A model generated the notes under the pieces. The model did no database searches. It was not told where the DNA came from and saw only the letters and a list, made by a program, of their open reading frames with translations. Positions 34,173-42,377 of a stretch of 64,000 nt of DNA are shown one piece after another. The stretch covers positions 1-64,000 of the forward strand of contig CAYTUI010000001.1 in the NCBI GenBank assembly GCA_964441335.1, written 5' to 3'. This DNA comes from CAYTUI01 sp964441335 (lineage in GTDB: Bacteria; Patescibacteriota; Patescibacteriia; UBA1558; 2-01-FULL-52-15). Made by a program: the position numbers and the translations under genes. Position 1 is the first letter of the stretch. Each line of letters opens with the position of its first letter.

Positions 34173-35798
34173 GTGAGGAGTCTGTATCAAATCGTTCAGC
34201 AGATGTTTCCCCTGCAGCGTCTACCCTGGGATGAGTACTTCGCGGCCATGGCGCAGTCCGACTTCAAGCTCGGGCGGCACCAGATTCCGGCCACCAAGTC
34301 ATTCTTTATCAGGTCGGCGCCGTTTGGCGGATCGTTTGCGCTGCTGGGCGGTATTACCGAAGCCCTACGAACCATCAACGAGTTGCGCTTTGACGCAGAT
34401 TTCCGGGCGATCATGGAGGAATTCGGCTACGAAGCCGATTTCCTGGACTGGTTGCAATCGGAAGAACGGTTGAAGGTTCAGGTCTACGCGCCGCCGGAAG
34501 GCAGCGTTTTCTTCCCCAGCGAGCCCGTGGTCACTTTTCGTGGGCCGTTGGCGCACATTCGGCTGGTCGAAGGCATGATGATTGAGGCGCTGAACTTCTC
34601 TACCTTGTCACTGACCAAATGGCAGCGACTGGTCAGGGTGGTGCGCCCCGGCTCTGTGTTGGAGTTCGCTCGTCGGCGATCGCAGCATCATCTCCGATCC
34701 TCGCTTTACGGTTTGCTGGCCGGTTGCCGGCAGATCAGCAACAGCGAAGCGGCCCGTCTGATCGGCGTAAAGCCGGTCGGTACCATGGGTCATGAGTGGA
34801 TGCAGTCGTTCGGCGATGTCCGCGAGGCCTTCGATGCCTGGCTCAAGGTCAATCCGCATAAGCCTGTTGGCTTGGTGGATACCTTGCAGTGTCTGGAGAT
34901 CGATTTTCCGGCTTGGCTGGAGGCGGTCTACGAGCAGCGCGAGGTTGTAAAGGCCGCTGACAGTCCGATCTGGGGCTGGCGCAACGATTCGGGTGACCTT
35001 GCCTACCTGACTATTGAGCAGTACATTCGCTTTTGGAAGCATCTGCTGTCTCAGGATCAGTGGTTTGCCGACCGCATGCACATTGTGCTGACCAACGATC
35101 TGGATGAGTACTCTTCGGAGGAAATCATCCAGCAGATTCGTAGCCAGGCCGGAGCCGCCGGTTTGGATGCCGAGGATCTGCTCCGACGGATCATTTGGGC
35201 GGCCGGTACCAAGCCGGGCACCTGCTATGATCAGCCGGCTTTGGGCGGCGTAGCCAAGCTGATGGAAGTCGATGGTCATGGCTGCATCAAGCTGGCTTTC
35301 GATGCCGACGGTAATCCGGGCGCCAAGACCTCGATTCCGGGGTTCAATCGCTCAGCGCTGATCCGCGATCGTGATTCCGGTGAAGTTCACTGCCTGTTGA
35401 TCTATCCGGCCGAGGACACTACTTTCCATCTGTTTGAGCATGATGGAGAAGGTTACTTCGGTGACGGGCGGAAGGGAGACGCTTGGGAGACCATTACCGC
35501 ACATCATCCGGACACGCCCGGTTCGGAGCTGCACATCAAGAACTATCTGGTTCAGGGACGACAGCAGCTGGTCTTTGATACGATCGATCAGAACGGCCTG
35601 ACCGACGAGTGGATAGAGGACACTGTACAGTCGGTGGCTGAACGGGTTGTGAGGGAAATTGATTCCCTGCACTGGACTGTCAGCCGTCTCCGCAAGCCTC
35701 ATCGGGTCAAGGTCTCTGTCACAGAAGGTCTGTTTGAGCAGCGGACGAATCTGATTCGTACCCGCTGTCTGCGAACGGACAAGATGTGGAAGCAGTAG
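34173..35798 (+). CDS. pncB: Nicotinate phosphoribosyltransferase
   Basis: 541 residues from GTG 34173 (SD GAGAGGAG). NAPRT motifs are visible: EFARRRSQHH near residue 164, GTMGHEWMQSFGD near 205, WRNDSGDL near 270 and WAAGTKPG with LGGVAKLMEVDG near 350-370. It forms nicotinate mononucleotide from nicotinate and PRPP, linking PncA to NadD. Sequence features favour nicotinate over nicotinamide because PncA and NadE are in the same array; the NAMPT alternative is less likely. It follows the Nudix gene by 24 bases. Confidence 0.9.
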   Translation: MRSLYQIVQQMFPLQRLPWDEYFAAMAQSDFKLGRHQIPATKSFFIRSAPFGGSFALLGGITEALRTINELRFDADFRAIMEEFGYEADFLDWLQSEERLKVQVYAPPEGSVFFPSEPVVTFRGPLAHIRLVEGMMIEALNFSTLSLTKWQRLVRVVRPGSVLEFARRRSQHHLRSSLYGLLAGCRQISNSEAARLIGVKPVGTMGHEWMQSFGDVREAFDAWLKVNPHKPVGLVDTLQCLEIDFPAWLEAVYEQREVVKAADSPIWGWRNDSGDLAYLTIEQYIRFWKHLLSQDQWFADRMHIVLTNDLDEYSSEEIIQQIRSQAGAAGLDAEDLLRRIIWAAGTKPGTCYDQPALGGVAKLMEVDGHGCIKLAFDADGNPGAKTSIPGFNRSALIRDRDSGEVHCLLIYPAEDTTFHLFEHDGEGYFGDGRKGDAWETITAHHPDTPGSELHIKNYLVQGRQQLVFDTIDQNGLTDEWIEDTVQSVAERVVREIDSLHWTVSRLRKPHRVKVSVTEGLFEQRTNLIRTRCLRTDKMWKQ

Positions 35799-35809
35799 AG
35801 CTGCTACAA

Positions 35810-35839
35810 GCCGGTGGTCACCAGCAGGTGACCACCGGC
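35810..35839 (+). terminator. GC-rich hairpin after pncB
   Basis: GCCGGTGGTCACC and GGTGACCACCGGC form a perfect 13-bp stem with loop AGCA, the same loop as in the hairpin at 33420. Confidence 0.65.
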
Positions 35840-35930
35840 CCTTACTTCAGCCTTGTCATAAAGAAAATGAAAGGGTTGAAGAGAGGCTAGTTCATTCAAT
35901 GTCTATTCTAAAACCAAGGAGGTGCTCTAA

Positions 35931-36887
35931 ATGAGTTCTGCTCAGCCGATCGCTCACGGTAGCGGTCAAATGGGGGCGCAGTCTATCTCCATTCAGGTAT
36001 CCACGCGGGAGCGTTGCAACGCCGGTTGTCGTTTTTGCATTTCGCGAACAACGCCGGGAGTGGAAACACCGGGCAATCCTCATGAAGTTAAGTTCTGCGA
36101 TGAGCCGCGTCTGCAGGTCGGGTTGAACTATGCCCGGCAGTTGGGTGCGACGCATGCTATCCTGACATCACGAGCTGATCCTTCGCAGGAGGACCCAAGG
36201 TATCTGCACCGACTGATCAGTACCAGTCGTCAGTTCTTGCCGCTAGTGGACATGCATACCAATGGTTTTCTTTGGCTGCCTGGTAAGCCGCAAGCCGATG
36301 ATCTGTCTATACTGGTGGTTTCGGGTCTGACCATGCTTACTCTGTCGATCGCTTCTTTCGATCAAAATCAGAATAGAGAGCTGATGATGATCCGCGAAAG
36401 CGGTGCCGGTTTGATCCGTCGGGCTCGGGATTTGGGTCTGCTGGTCCGCTGCTCTTTGGTTGTCAATTCCCAGGGAGTCAACGATTACCAGGGGGTTATC
36501 AACTACATCAAACAGGCCGGCAACCTGGGAGCCCACATGGTGGTCGTTAGAGAAGTCTGGCGACCGGAAGTGTATGGCGATTTCCAGCCCGAAGTGCTGG
36601 ACTGGAACAACTGCAACTGGGTGGATATCGGTCCGATCCAGAGTCAGTTTATCCAGGCCGCCGGCCAGAGGGACAACCCTTACGGCTTGCAGCTTCGTGA
36701 CCCCTTGCCCTGGGGCACACCGGTTATGGTGATGGGCGGAGTGTTCGACGACCCCAATCATGGGGTCAATATCACTTTCGCTCGTTGCGAGGAGGGTACC
36801 AGGGGCTCGACCATTAAGAGCATCGTCCATAAGCCCGATGGTCACGGTTATCGCAACTGGGATCACAACGGCGATATCCTCTACTGA
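35931..36887 (+). CDS. Radical SAM protein of unknown function in the NAD array
   Basis: 318 residues. The iron-sulfur motif Cx3Cx2C is RCNAGCRFC near residue 30, at the start of a TIM-barrel-like domain (ATHAILTSRADPSQ, LVDMHTNGF, LSIASFDQNQN, VRCSLVVNSQGVN, VVVREVWRPEVYG). A further cysteine is in TFARCEEG near the C-terminus. No known maturase subfamily is recognised. An AAGGAGG leader precedes ATG 35931. As a member of the NAD array it may modify a nicotinamide-related metabolite or a partner enzyme; that is inference from position only. Confidence 0.85.
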   Translation: MSSAQPIAHGSGQMGAQSISIQVSTRERCNAGCRFCISRTTPGVETPGNPHEVKFCDEPRLQVGLNYARQLGATHAILTSRADPSQEDPRYLHRLISTSRQFLPLVDMHTNGFLWLPGKPQADDLSILVVSGLTMLTLSIASFDQNQNRELMMIRESGAGLIRRARDLGLLVRCSLVVNSQGVNDYQGVINYIKQAGNLGAHMVVVREVWRPEVYGDFQPEVLDWNNCNWVDIGPIQSQFIQAAGQRDNPYGLQLRDPLPWGTPVMVMGGVFDDPNHGVNITFARCEEGTRGSTIKSIVHKPDGHGYRNWDHNGDILY

Positions 36888-36900
36888 TTAGGTGGAGGAC

Positions 36901-36928
36901 GGGGCATCTGCGTCGGCGCAGATGCCCC
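36901..36928 (+). terminator. GC-rich hairpin after radical SAM gene
   Basis: GGGGCATCTGCG and CGCAGATGCCCC form a 12-bp perfect stem with loop TCGG, followed by CTTTCC. Confidence 0.65.
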
Positions 36929-37017
36929 CTTTCCCGAGGTCTTATCATCTATAGATAAGGTCTTAGGAGAGTTCAGTTCTTTAACACGCAACCATCTAAA
37001 ACCAAGGAGGAGAGGGA

Positions 37018-39042
37018 ATGCTAAAGTCCGAACAGTTTATGGACGTTCGACAGCATGGGTTTATCCGTTTGGCCGTGATTGTACCCAGAGTTCATTTGGG
37101 CAATGTACCGGCAAACGTGGCTGAACATCTGATGAAGATCAGCGAGGTTCGCAGACAAGGCGCCAGTTATATAGTGGCTCCTGAGTTGAGTCTGACCGGC
37201 TACTCCAACGGCGATCTGTTTCATTCACAGGCACTGCTGGAAGCGGCCGTGATCGGTTTGGGCGAGTTGCTGGAGGCAACGGCAGCCTGGCCGCAGATCA
37301 TCTCGGTCGGCCTGCCCCTGCTGGTGGACGGCGCGGTCTACAACTGTGCTGTGACCATTCATCGGGGCGTTATTCTGGCGGTGGTGCCTAAGGCCTATCC
37401 GCCGGAGTATCGCGAGTTTTATGAGCAGCGGCACTTCGCCTCGGCCTATGAGGCTCAGTCCACTGTTATCAACCTGCTGGGTCAGACAGCTGCTTTCGGA
37501 ACCGACATTTTGTTGGTTTCGGATCACAACCCGCGTCTGACGATTCACACCGAGGTCTGCGAAGATCTTTGGGTGCCGATTCCGCCCAGCACTGAGGCGG
37601 CTCTAGCTGGCGCAACGGTGCTGGCCAACCTGTCGGCTTCCAATATCACCATCGGTAAGAGCGGATATCGGGAGCTGTTGGTGGCCGGATCGTCAGCCAA
37701 GAATCTGGCTGTGCAGATGTACAGCGCGGCAGGTTTCGGTGAGTCCACGACTGACCTGTCCTGGGACGGGGAAGCCCTGATCGCCGAGCGTGGCGAAATT
37801 CTGGTCAGGGGTCAGCGTTTCAGCCTTGACGGCGGCACTTCAGTTGTGGCCGACGTGGATCTGGAGCTGTTGGCACTGGAACGCGCCAGGCAGAATTCCT
37901 TCAGGTCAAACGCCAGTCAGCATCCCCGTAAGTTCCGGCGCATCCTGATTACTGGACAGTTATCTGATGCTGTTCAGGACGGGCTGGAGCAGGTGCATCA
38001 CAAGTTGCACCGCTTCGTGGATCCGCATCCCTTCGTGCCTAGCGACCAGTCTCAGCGCGATGAGCGCTGTCGGGAAACTTTCCTGATTCAGGCAACGGCT
38101 TTGGCCAGACGGCTGGAACAGCTGCCACAGGATCGTCGGCACGTGGTGGTGGGTATTTCCGGTGGACAGGATTCAACGCACGCGCTCAACGTGGCGGTCC
38201 ATGCTATGGATCTCATGAAGATGCCGCGTCGCAACATCCTGGCGGTAACCATGCCGGGGTTCGGCACAACCGACCTGACAAAGAACAATGCCGTGGCATT
38301 GGTCAAAGCGGTCGGCGCTGAACTGCTGGTGATTCCCGTTAGTGAACTGTCGCTCCTGATGTTCCAAAACATCGGGCATAATCCGGATGAGCACGACCTG
38401 ACCTACGAGAACGTTCAGGCTTGGGCCCGGATGTATACGGAGCTGTCATTAGCTGCCGAGAAAGGAGGGTTGGTACTGGGGACTGGTGACTTGTCGGAGC
38501 TGATGCTTGGCTGGTGTACTTACCTGGGTGATCACGCCAGTCATTATGGTATCAACGCCGGTGTGCCCAAGACTCTTATTTCCTATCTGATCGCCTGGAC
38601 CGCAGAGCAGGTCTATGGAGAGAAGGAACCGGAAGTTAGGGGTATTCTGCAGAGCATTCTGGTAACTCCGATATCACCGGAGCTCTTACCACCGGCGGCT
38701 GACGGTTCTATAGCGCAGAGAACGGAAGACAAGGTTGGACCATATGAGCTGCATGATTTCTTCGGTTATTACTTCGTTCGCTTTGGTTTCAGCCCCAAGC
38801 GCATCGTGCGTCTGGCATTGGCTGCCTTTGGCGACAAGTACTCCATCGGAGAGATCAAGTCTTGGTTCAGGCTCTTCCTGACTCGTTTCTTCCGGAATCA
38901 GTTCAAGCGATCTTGTTTGCCCGATGGTCCCAAGGTAGGTCTGACGTGCATCTCGCCTCGCGGTGACTGGCGGATGCCCTCGGATGCTGACCCGACTGTT
39001 TGGCTTCAGGATCTGGAGCTGGTACCGGACAACCTCAACTAG
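37018..39042 (+). CDS. nadE: Glutamine-dependent NAD synthetase
   Basis: 674 residues. Residues about 15-290 form a nitrilase-type glutaminase with the Glu (APELSLTGYS), Lys (VVPKAYPPEYREFYE) and Cys (TEVCEDLW) triad. Residues about 320-674 form the synthetase with P-loop SGGQDSTHAL near residue 381 and GTGDLSELMLGWCTY. It amidates nicotinate adenine dinucleotide to NAD using glutamine-derived ammonia. AAGGAGG precedes ATG 37018. It is the last gene of the array and is followed by the only hairpin there with a long T tract. Confidence 0.96.
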   Translation: MLKSEQFMDVRQHGFIRLAVIVPRVHLGNVPANVAEHLMKISEVRRQGASYIVAPELSLTGYSNGDLFHSQALLEAAVIGLGELLEATAAWPQIISVGLPLLVDGAVYNCAVTIHRGVILAVVPKAYPPEYREFYEQRHFASAYEAQSTVINLLGQTAAFGTDILLVSDHNPRLTIHTEVCEDLWVPIPPSTEAALAGATVLANLSASNITIGKSGYRELLVAGSSAKNLAVQMYSAAGFGESTTDLSWDGEALIAERGEILVRGQRFSLDGGTSVVADVDLELLALERARQNSFRSNASQHPRKFRRILITGQLSDAVQDGLEQVHHKLHRFVDPHPFVPSDQSQRDERCRETFLIQATALARRLEQLPQDRRHVVVGISGGQDSTHALNVAVHAMDLMKMPRRNILAVTMPGFGTTDLTKNNAVALVKAVGAELLVIPVSELSLLMFQNIGHNPDEHDLTYENVQAWARMYTELSLAAEKGGLVLGTGDLSELMLGWCTYLGDHASHYGINAGVPKTLISYLIAWTAEQVYGEKEPEVRGILQSILVTPISPELLPPAADGSIAQRTEDKVGPYELHDFFGYYFVRFGFSPKRIVRLALAAFGDKYSIGEIKSWFRLFLTRFFRNQFKRSCLPDGPKVGLTCISPRGDWRMPSDADPTVWLQDLELVPDNLN

Positions 39043-39048
39043 AGGTTT

Positions 39049-39091
39049 GACCCCGCCCCAACACTTTTGTGTCATGGGCGGGGTCTTTTTT
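39049..39091 (+). terminator. Rho-independent terminator of the NAD array
   Basis: GACCCCGCCC and GGGCGGGGTC pair, followed by TTTTTT. It ends the array. Confidence 0.9.
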
Positions 39092-39115
39092 AATTTGATA
39101 GACCTTCGTACCGCC

Positions 39116-39133
39116 AGCCATTGGCTGATCGGG
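39116..39133. repeat. Short dispersed repeat
   Basis: AGCCATTGGCTGATCGGG is identical to 13065-13082. It has a small internal dyad (AGCCA/TGGCT), and CTTCG lies nearby upstream in both places. Confidence 0.6.
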
Positions 39134-39272
39134 GCTTCGGTTTGGGGGCCTTAGATTTGTTTATTTTGTTAAATATATAAGCTTCAATGCTTAGCGCAGA
39201 AGTAGTTTGATCATCCTTGACAGCCTTAATTTTACCAGCTTAAATTAAGTTATAATTTGTAGTTATAAAAAT

Positions 39273-39557
39273 ATGAAGCCCTTGAGAATAACAATTTTAA
39301 TGCTGGCGATAGTTGGTTTAAATGGCTGTTTTAAACTGTCGCAAAACAATTTAAAGGATGGAAATACTAATAAAGTAAACGATGAGGTAAATACTGCAGA
39401 GATATTACCGACGACTCCCACGACAACTCCAGAATCAGATATTAGTAAAGATGATGATAGCATTAAGGATTGTGTCTTATTAACCGAGCAGGAATGTCTG
39501 GTTAGAGAAGGTTGTCAGGGAAATGGATGGAGAGGAACGTTGTTTAGAATAAAATAA
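39273..39557 (+). CDS. Small predicted lipoprotein
   Basis: 94 residues. The N-terminus has a basic start, a hydrophobic stretch and LNGC as lipobox at about residues 16-19. The mature part is threonine-, aspartate- and asparagine-rich with four cysteines in the C-terminal third (KDCVLLTEQECLVREGCQG), probably disulfide-forming. Function unknown. The following lipoprotein gene begins 25 bases downstream. AT-rich codon use, marking a return from the GC-rich array. Confidence 0.75.
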   Translation: MKPLRITILMLAIVGLNGCFKLSQNNLKDGNTNKVNDEVNTAEILPTTPTTTPESDISKDDDSIKDCVLLTEQECLVREGCQGNGWRGTLFRIK

Positions 39558-39582
39558 TTTTAAAAAGTAATTACTCAATTAT

Positions 39583-40803
39583 ATGAAAAGGTTTTCTATT
39601 TTATTAATAGCGGGCGCGATAATTTTAAGCGGTTGCATTGATAGTAGACATTTTTCTAAAACGGAAAGATTTAATGACCCGGATATTAAGAATGAATTTT
39701 GCGGCGCGGTCATAAGTTTTCAATACTGTAAATGTGCTTTTCATAACGATTATTGCGACGAAATTGGCATGTCGCGTCCAGAAGCAGATGCTTATGTTGA
39801 ATCTGAATATGAAAAATGGCGTCAGGGGCAACTTCTAACTTTTAAGGAAAACTGTAAAAATTACGGCGGGATATTTGTTGATGACGAATGTAATTATTGT
39901 GATGAAGATTTTGCTGTCCAGGATGATAAATGTGTCCTACAGGAAGAGGTTACTGTGGCTGACAATCAGGAATTTAAACCAGACGGACCTTTGGATGAAG
40001 ATTGTACTATTAAAACAGAAGAGTTTAATCAGGACTGGAAGAAATATTCAGATATTGATAATGCCATCCCCAAGGAAGACAGGAGTTATGAAGCGCAGCA
40101 GGCTTTAACAGCCTACGAAACAATGATTGGCAAGTTGGTGGAAACTTTTGAATTACAGCGCGATATTGAAATTGAAGAGCAATCGCAGACTGATTTGAAT
40201 GAGTATCGTCAGGCTTTAGTTCAGAATCAGAAAGCCAATTTGTTAAAAGCGTTTTGGCGCATGTCCTGGGTAACTTATTCAACTATTAAGAGTGGCGTCT
40301 CGGCTGGAACATCGTATAGTAAGTTGTTAACTAGCGCCGGTAGCGCCGTCCAGAGTATTGGTTCGGGTTTAAAAACTATTCAAGCTACGATTCCGTCTAA
40401 TTCAGATATTGCTATAGATAAATCCACTGTGACGGGTAAAGCTCTAAGTGTCGGGTCTAAGACGGCTATGGAAGCAGTGGAAAGTTTAGGTGATCCGACA
40501 AAAATTGCTGTGCGTCTAGCGAAATCAGCGGCTGATATGACTCTTCCTTCGGCAAATTTGACTGACGCTGAAATTAATATTTTAAGGCAACAACAGATTG
40601 ATAAGGGCGTGTTAGACCAAGTGTTAGCGGCTAGTCAGGCGGCCAATGCCGAACGTCAGGCCAGGCTGACTATCTTGGAAACAGAGATTGACGGTTTAGA
40701 AGTGCAGATTGCCGATTGGGAAACAAAAGAACAGGAAAGAGTAAAGTCTATGTTAGAGGATAGTTGTCAGAAACAAAAAGACGGTGCAGAGACAGAGGAG
40801 TAG
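39583..40803 (+). CDS. Large predicted lipoprotein with coiled-coil region
   Basis: 406 residues. A signal with lipobox LSGC (about residues 16-19) is followed by a cysteine-rich N-terminal part (CGAVISFQYCKCAFHNDYCD and NYCDEDF) and then long helices from about residue 170 to the end, including a final segment of coiled-coil character (residues 345-395). It probably sits on the outer face of the membrane. No enzymatic motif is seen. It is likely cotranscribed with the small lipoprotein gene before it and ends at a hairpin at 40828-40858. Confidence 0.75.
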   Translation: MKRFSILLIAGAIILSGCIDSRHFSKTERFNDPDIKNEFCGAVISFQYCKCAFHNDYCDEIGMSRPEADAYVESEYEKWRQGQLLTFKENCKNYGGIFVDDECNYCDEDFAVQDDKCVLQEEVTVADNQEFKPDGPLDEDCTIKTEEFNQDWKKYSDIDNAIPKEDRSYEAQQALTAYETMIGKLVETFELQRDIEIEEQSQTDLNEYRQALVQNQKANLLKAFWRMSWVTYSTIKSGVSAGTSYSKLLTSAGSAVQSIGSGLKTIQATIPSNSDIAIDKSTVTGKALSVGSKTAMEAVESLGDPTKIAVRLAKSAADMTLPSANLTDAEINILRQQQIDKGVLDQVLAASQAANAERQARLTILETEIDGLEVQIADWETKEQERVKSMLEDSCQKQKDGAETEE

Positions 40804-40827
40804 AGATAATTGTTGAGATTTGTTTAT

Positions 40828-40858
40828 CACAAAAACAGCTGATAAAAGCTGTTTTGTG
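40828..40858 (+). terminator. Hairpin after lipoprotein gene
   Basis: AAAACAGC and GCTGTTTT with flanking CAC/GTG form a stem with an eight-base loop. The T run is part of the stem. Confidence 0.6.
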
Positions 40859-41092
40859 TAATTTATAGCGTTTTAGTTTCTAGCAGGGTGTCAAATATTG
40901 ACTTTTTGCCATTTGTCCATTAACATCTATCCTTGTGATATCAACTATGACTTTTGCTTGCTGTAGCACTATAGATATCGATGGTTTCAAAAAATCACTT
41001 GGTATTGGAAACAGCCCGCTCTTCGGAATTAAGTATTTAGGAAATTGTGATTTGTTTAGTATTTTGGTTTTGGGATTTGAAATTTATTAAAG
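40859..41092. other. Intergenic region, possible promoter of tRNA-Pro
   Basis: TTGACT (40898-40903), 17 bases, TAACAT (40921-40926) is a possible promoter about 165 bases before tRNA-Pro. No gene is seen. Confidence 0.35.
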
Positions 41093-41168
41093 CGGGGTGT
41101 GGCGCAGTTGGTAGCGCGCATGCATGGGGTGCATGAGGCCGTGGGTTCAAGTCCCGCCACCCCGACCA
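41093..41168 (+). tRNA. tRNA-Pro (GGG)
   Basis: 76 bases with CCA. The acceptor stem CGGGGTG pairs with CACCCCG. The anticodon stem-loop is CATGC-ATGGGGT-GCATG giving GGG. The T arm is GTGGG-TTCAAGT-CCCGC. Confidence 0.94.
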
Positions 41169-41329
41169 AGTGATTCTGAAAAAATTCACAGGAGATGTAG
41201 TTGCGGGTTTCGCCCAAAGGGCGACCCGGTCGAATGACCGGGCAAGTCCTGTCACCCCGACCATTCGACTTTGTTCAGCTTAGCTTGACCAAGAAAATTA
41301 TATAACAATATTAAATCTCGTTTGATGGA
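41169..41329. repeat. Inter-tRNA region with copy of the tRNA-Pro tail
   Basis: CACCCCGACCA recurs at 41253-41263, and its upstream context GTCCTGT resembles the tRNA's GTCCCGC. A hairpin CCCGG/CCGGG lies between. No gene is seen. Confidence 0.6.
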
Positions 41330-41404
41330 TCCGCGGTAGCTCAGTGGTAGAGCAGCTGACTGTTAATCAGCGGGTCGTCGGTTCGAACCCGACCCGCGGA
41401 GCCA
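41330..41404 (+). tRNA. tRNA-Asn (GUU)
   Basis: 75 bases with CCA. The acceptor stem TCCGCGG pairs with CCGCGGA, discriminator G. The anticodon stem-loop is CTGA-CTGTTAA-TCAG giving GTT. The T arm contains TTCGAAC. Confidence 0.96.
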
Positions 41405-41464
41405 TCAGGTGAGATTTTTTTGTACCACATGTTTCTGATATACAATTTGACTTTTCCCCCATGA

Positions 41465-41481
41465 AGTGTAAATATAACACT
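41465..41481 (+). promoter_or_regulatory. Candidate NrtR operator at second nrtR-like gene
   Basis: AGTGTAAATATAACACT, with AGTGT/ACACT arms, ends seven bases before ATG 41488. It shares AGTGTAAAT with the dyad ahead of pnuC. Its position argues for autoregulation and against the upstream ATG at 41461. Confidence 0.58.
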
Positions 41482-41487
41482 AGAAAT

Positions 41488-42162
41488 ATGACTCGACCTA
41501 AAAGTATTGACGTTAAAAAATTAAAGTTTGCTATTATTGCTGTTGATGTGGCTGTCTTTCGGATTAACAACGGGATTTTAGAAGTGTTGCTGGGGGAGGT
41601 TATGAATCCTCACTTTAGAAACAGACCTGGTCTGATCGGTGGAGTTATCGAGACAACCGAAACAGCCGAGCAGGCAGTTGTTAATCATTTAAAAAATAAG
41701 ACGGGCGTCAAAGTTGATTTTATTGAACAACTTCAGACATTTAGTAGAATTGACAGGGATCCCCGCGGTCGCGTTTTGTCGGTTGCCTATTTGGCTATTA
41801 TCAATAAGATAAGCCCTGTCGGAGGAAATATTAGAACCGTTTGGGTTCCAATTAACCAGGCCAAAAATTTAGCCTATGACCACGATGAAATATTGCGGGT
41901 AGCTGGTGAAAGACTGCGGGCTAAATTTGGTTATACTAATATTGCCCAGCATTTTTTACCGTTGAATTTTACTTTAACCGAACTGCAACAGGTTTATCAG
42001 ATTGTTATGAATCAAACTATAGACAAGAGGAATTTTAGACGTAAAGTATTGAATGTCGGTTTAGTAGCACCGACCGGCAGAACAACGACTAAAGGCACCA
42101 AGAAACCTGCGCAACTGTTCAGATTCGCATCGTTGAAGCCAAAAATCATTGAACTGTTTTAA
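41488..42162 (+). CDS. NrtR-type Nudix transcriptional regulator (second copy)
   Basis: 224 residues from ATG 41488. It aligns over its whole length with the protein at 28400: Nudix-like N-terminus with GGVIETTETAEQAVVNHLKNKTGV, where catalytic glutamates are lost, then RIDRDPRGRVLSVAYLAI, and a C-terminal winged helix with FGYTNIAQHFLPLNFTLTEL and IDKRNFRRKVLNVGLV. It is probably a non-hydrolytic sensor of ADP-ribose or a related metabolite. It lies between the NAD array and the kinase/VWA/PurA-like module, so either may be its target. Confidence 0.88.
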   Translation: MTRPKSIDVKKLKFAIIAVDVAVFRINNGILEVLLGEVMNPHFRNRPGLIGGVIETTETAEQAVVNHLKNKTGVKVDFIEQLQTFSRIDRDPRGRVLSVAYLAIINKISPVGGNIRTVWVPINQAKNLAYDHDEILRVAGERLRAKFGYTNIAQHFLPLNFTLTELQQVYQIVMNQTIDKRNFRRKVLNVGLVAPTGRTTTKGTKKPAQLFRFASLKPKIIELF

Positions 42163-42191
42163 TTTATCAGGGCGATATTTTTTTGCTTGTG

Positions 42192-42216
42192 AATAAGTGT
42201 CTACTTGACACTTATT
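42192..42216. promoter_or_regulatory. Perfect inverted repeat between nrtR2 and kinase module
   Basis: AATAAGTGTC, five bases, GACACTTATT. It may terminate nrtR2 or act as an operator; its AAGTGT/ACACTT core resembles the NrtR-like sites at 29095 and 41465. Confidence 0.5.
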
Positions 42217-42377
42217 TTGATTGTTGCTAAGGTAGAGGCAGAGGAGAAAGTGGACAACTATTTAAGGGATTGACAAAATTCTATAAATATTGTAGGTTCA
42301 CCAACTCTGTTTCTTTGACAATTTATAAGATATTTATAGTGAAATGGCCAAGAAACCTTGAAAGGAGGTGGACGACC

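Noticed and set aside
34173..35798. Nicotinamide phosphoribosyltransferase (NAMPT), as in phage NAD reconstitution
   Set aside because: The presence of nicotinamidase and NadD/NadE in the same array and the motif order favour nicotinate phosphoribosyltransferase; not excluded without alignment.
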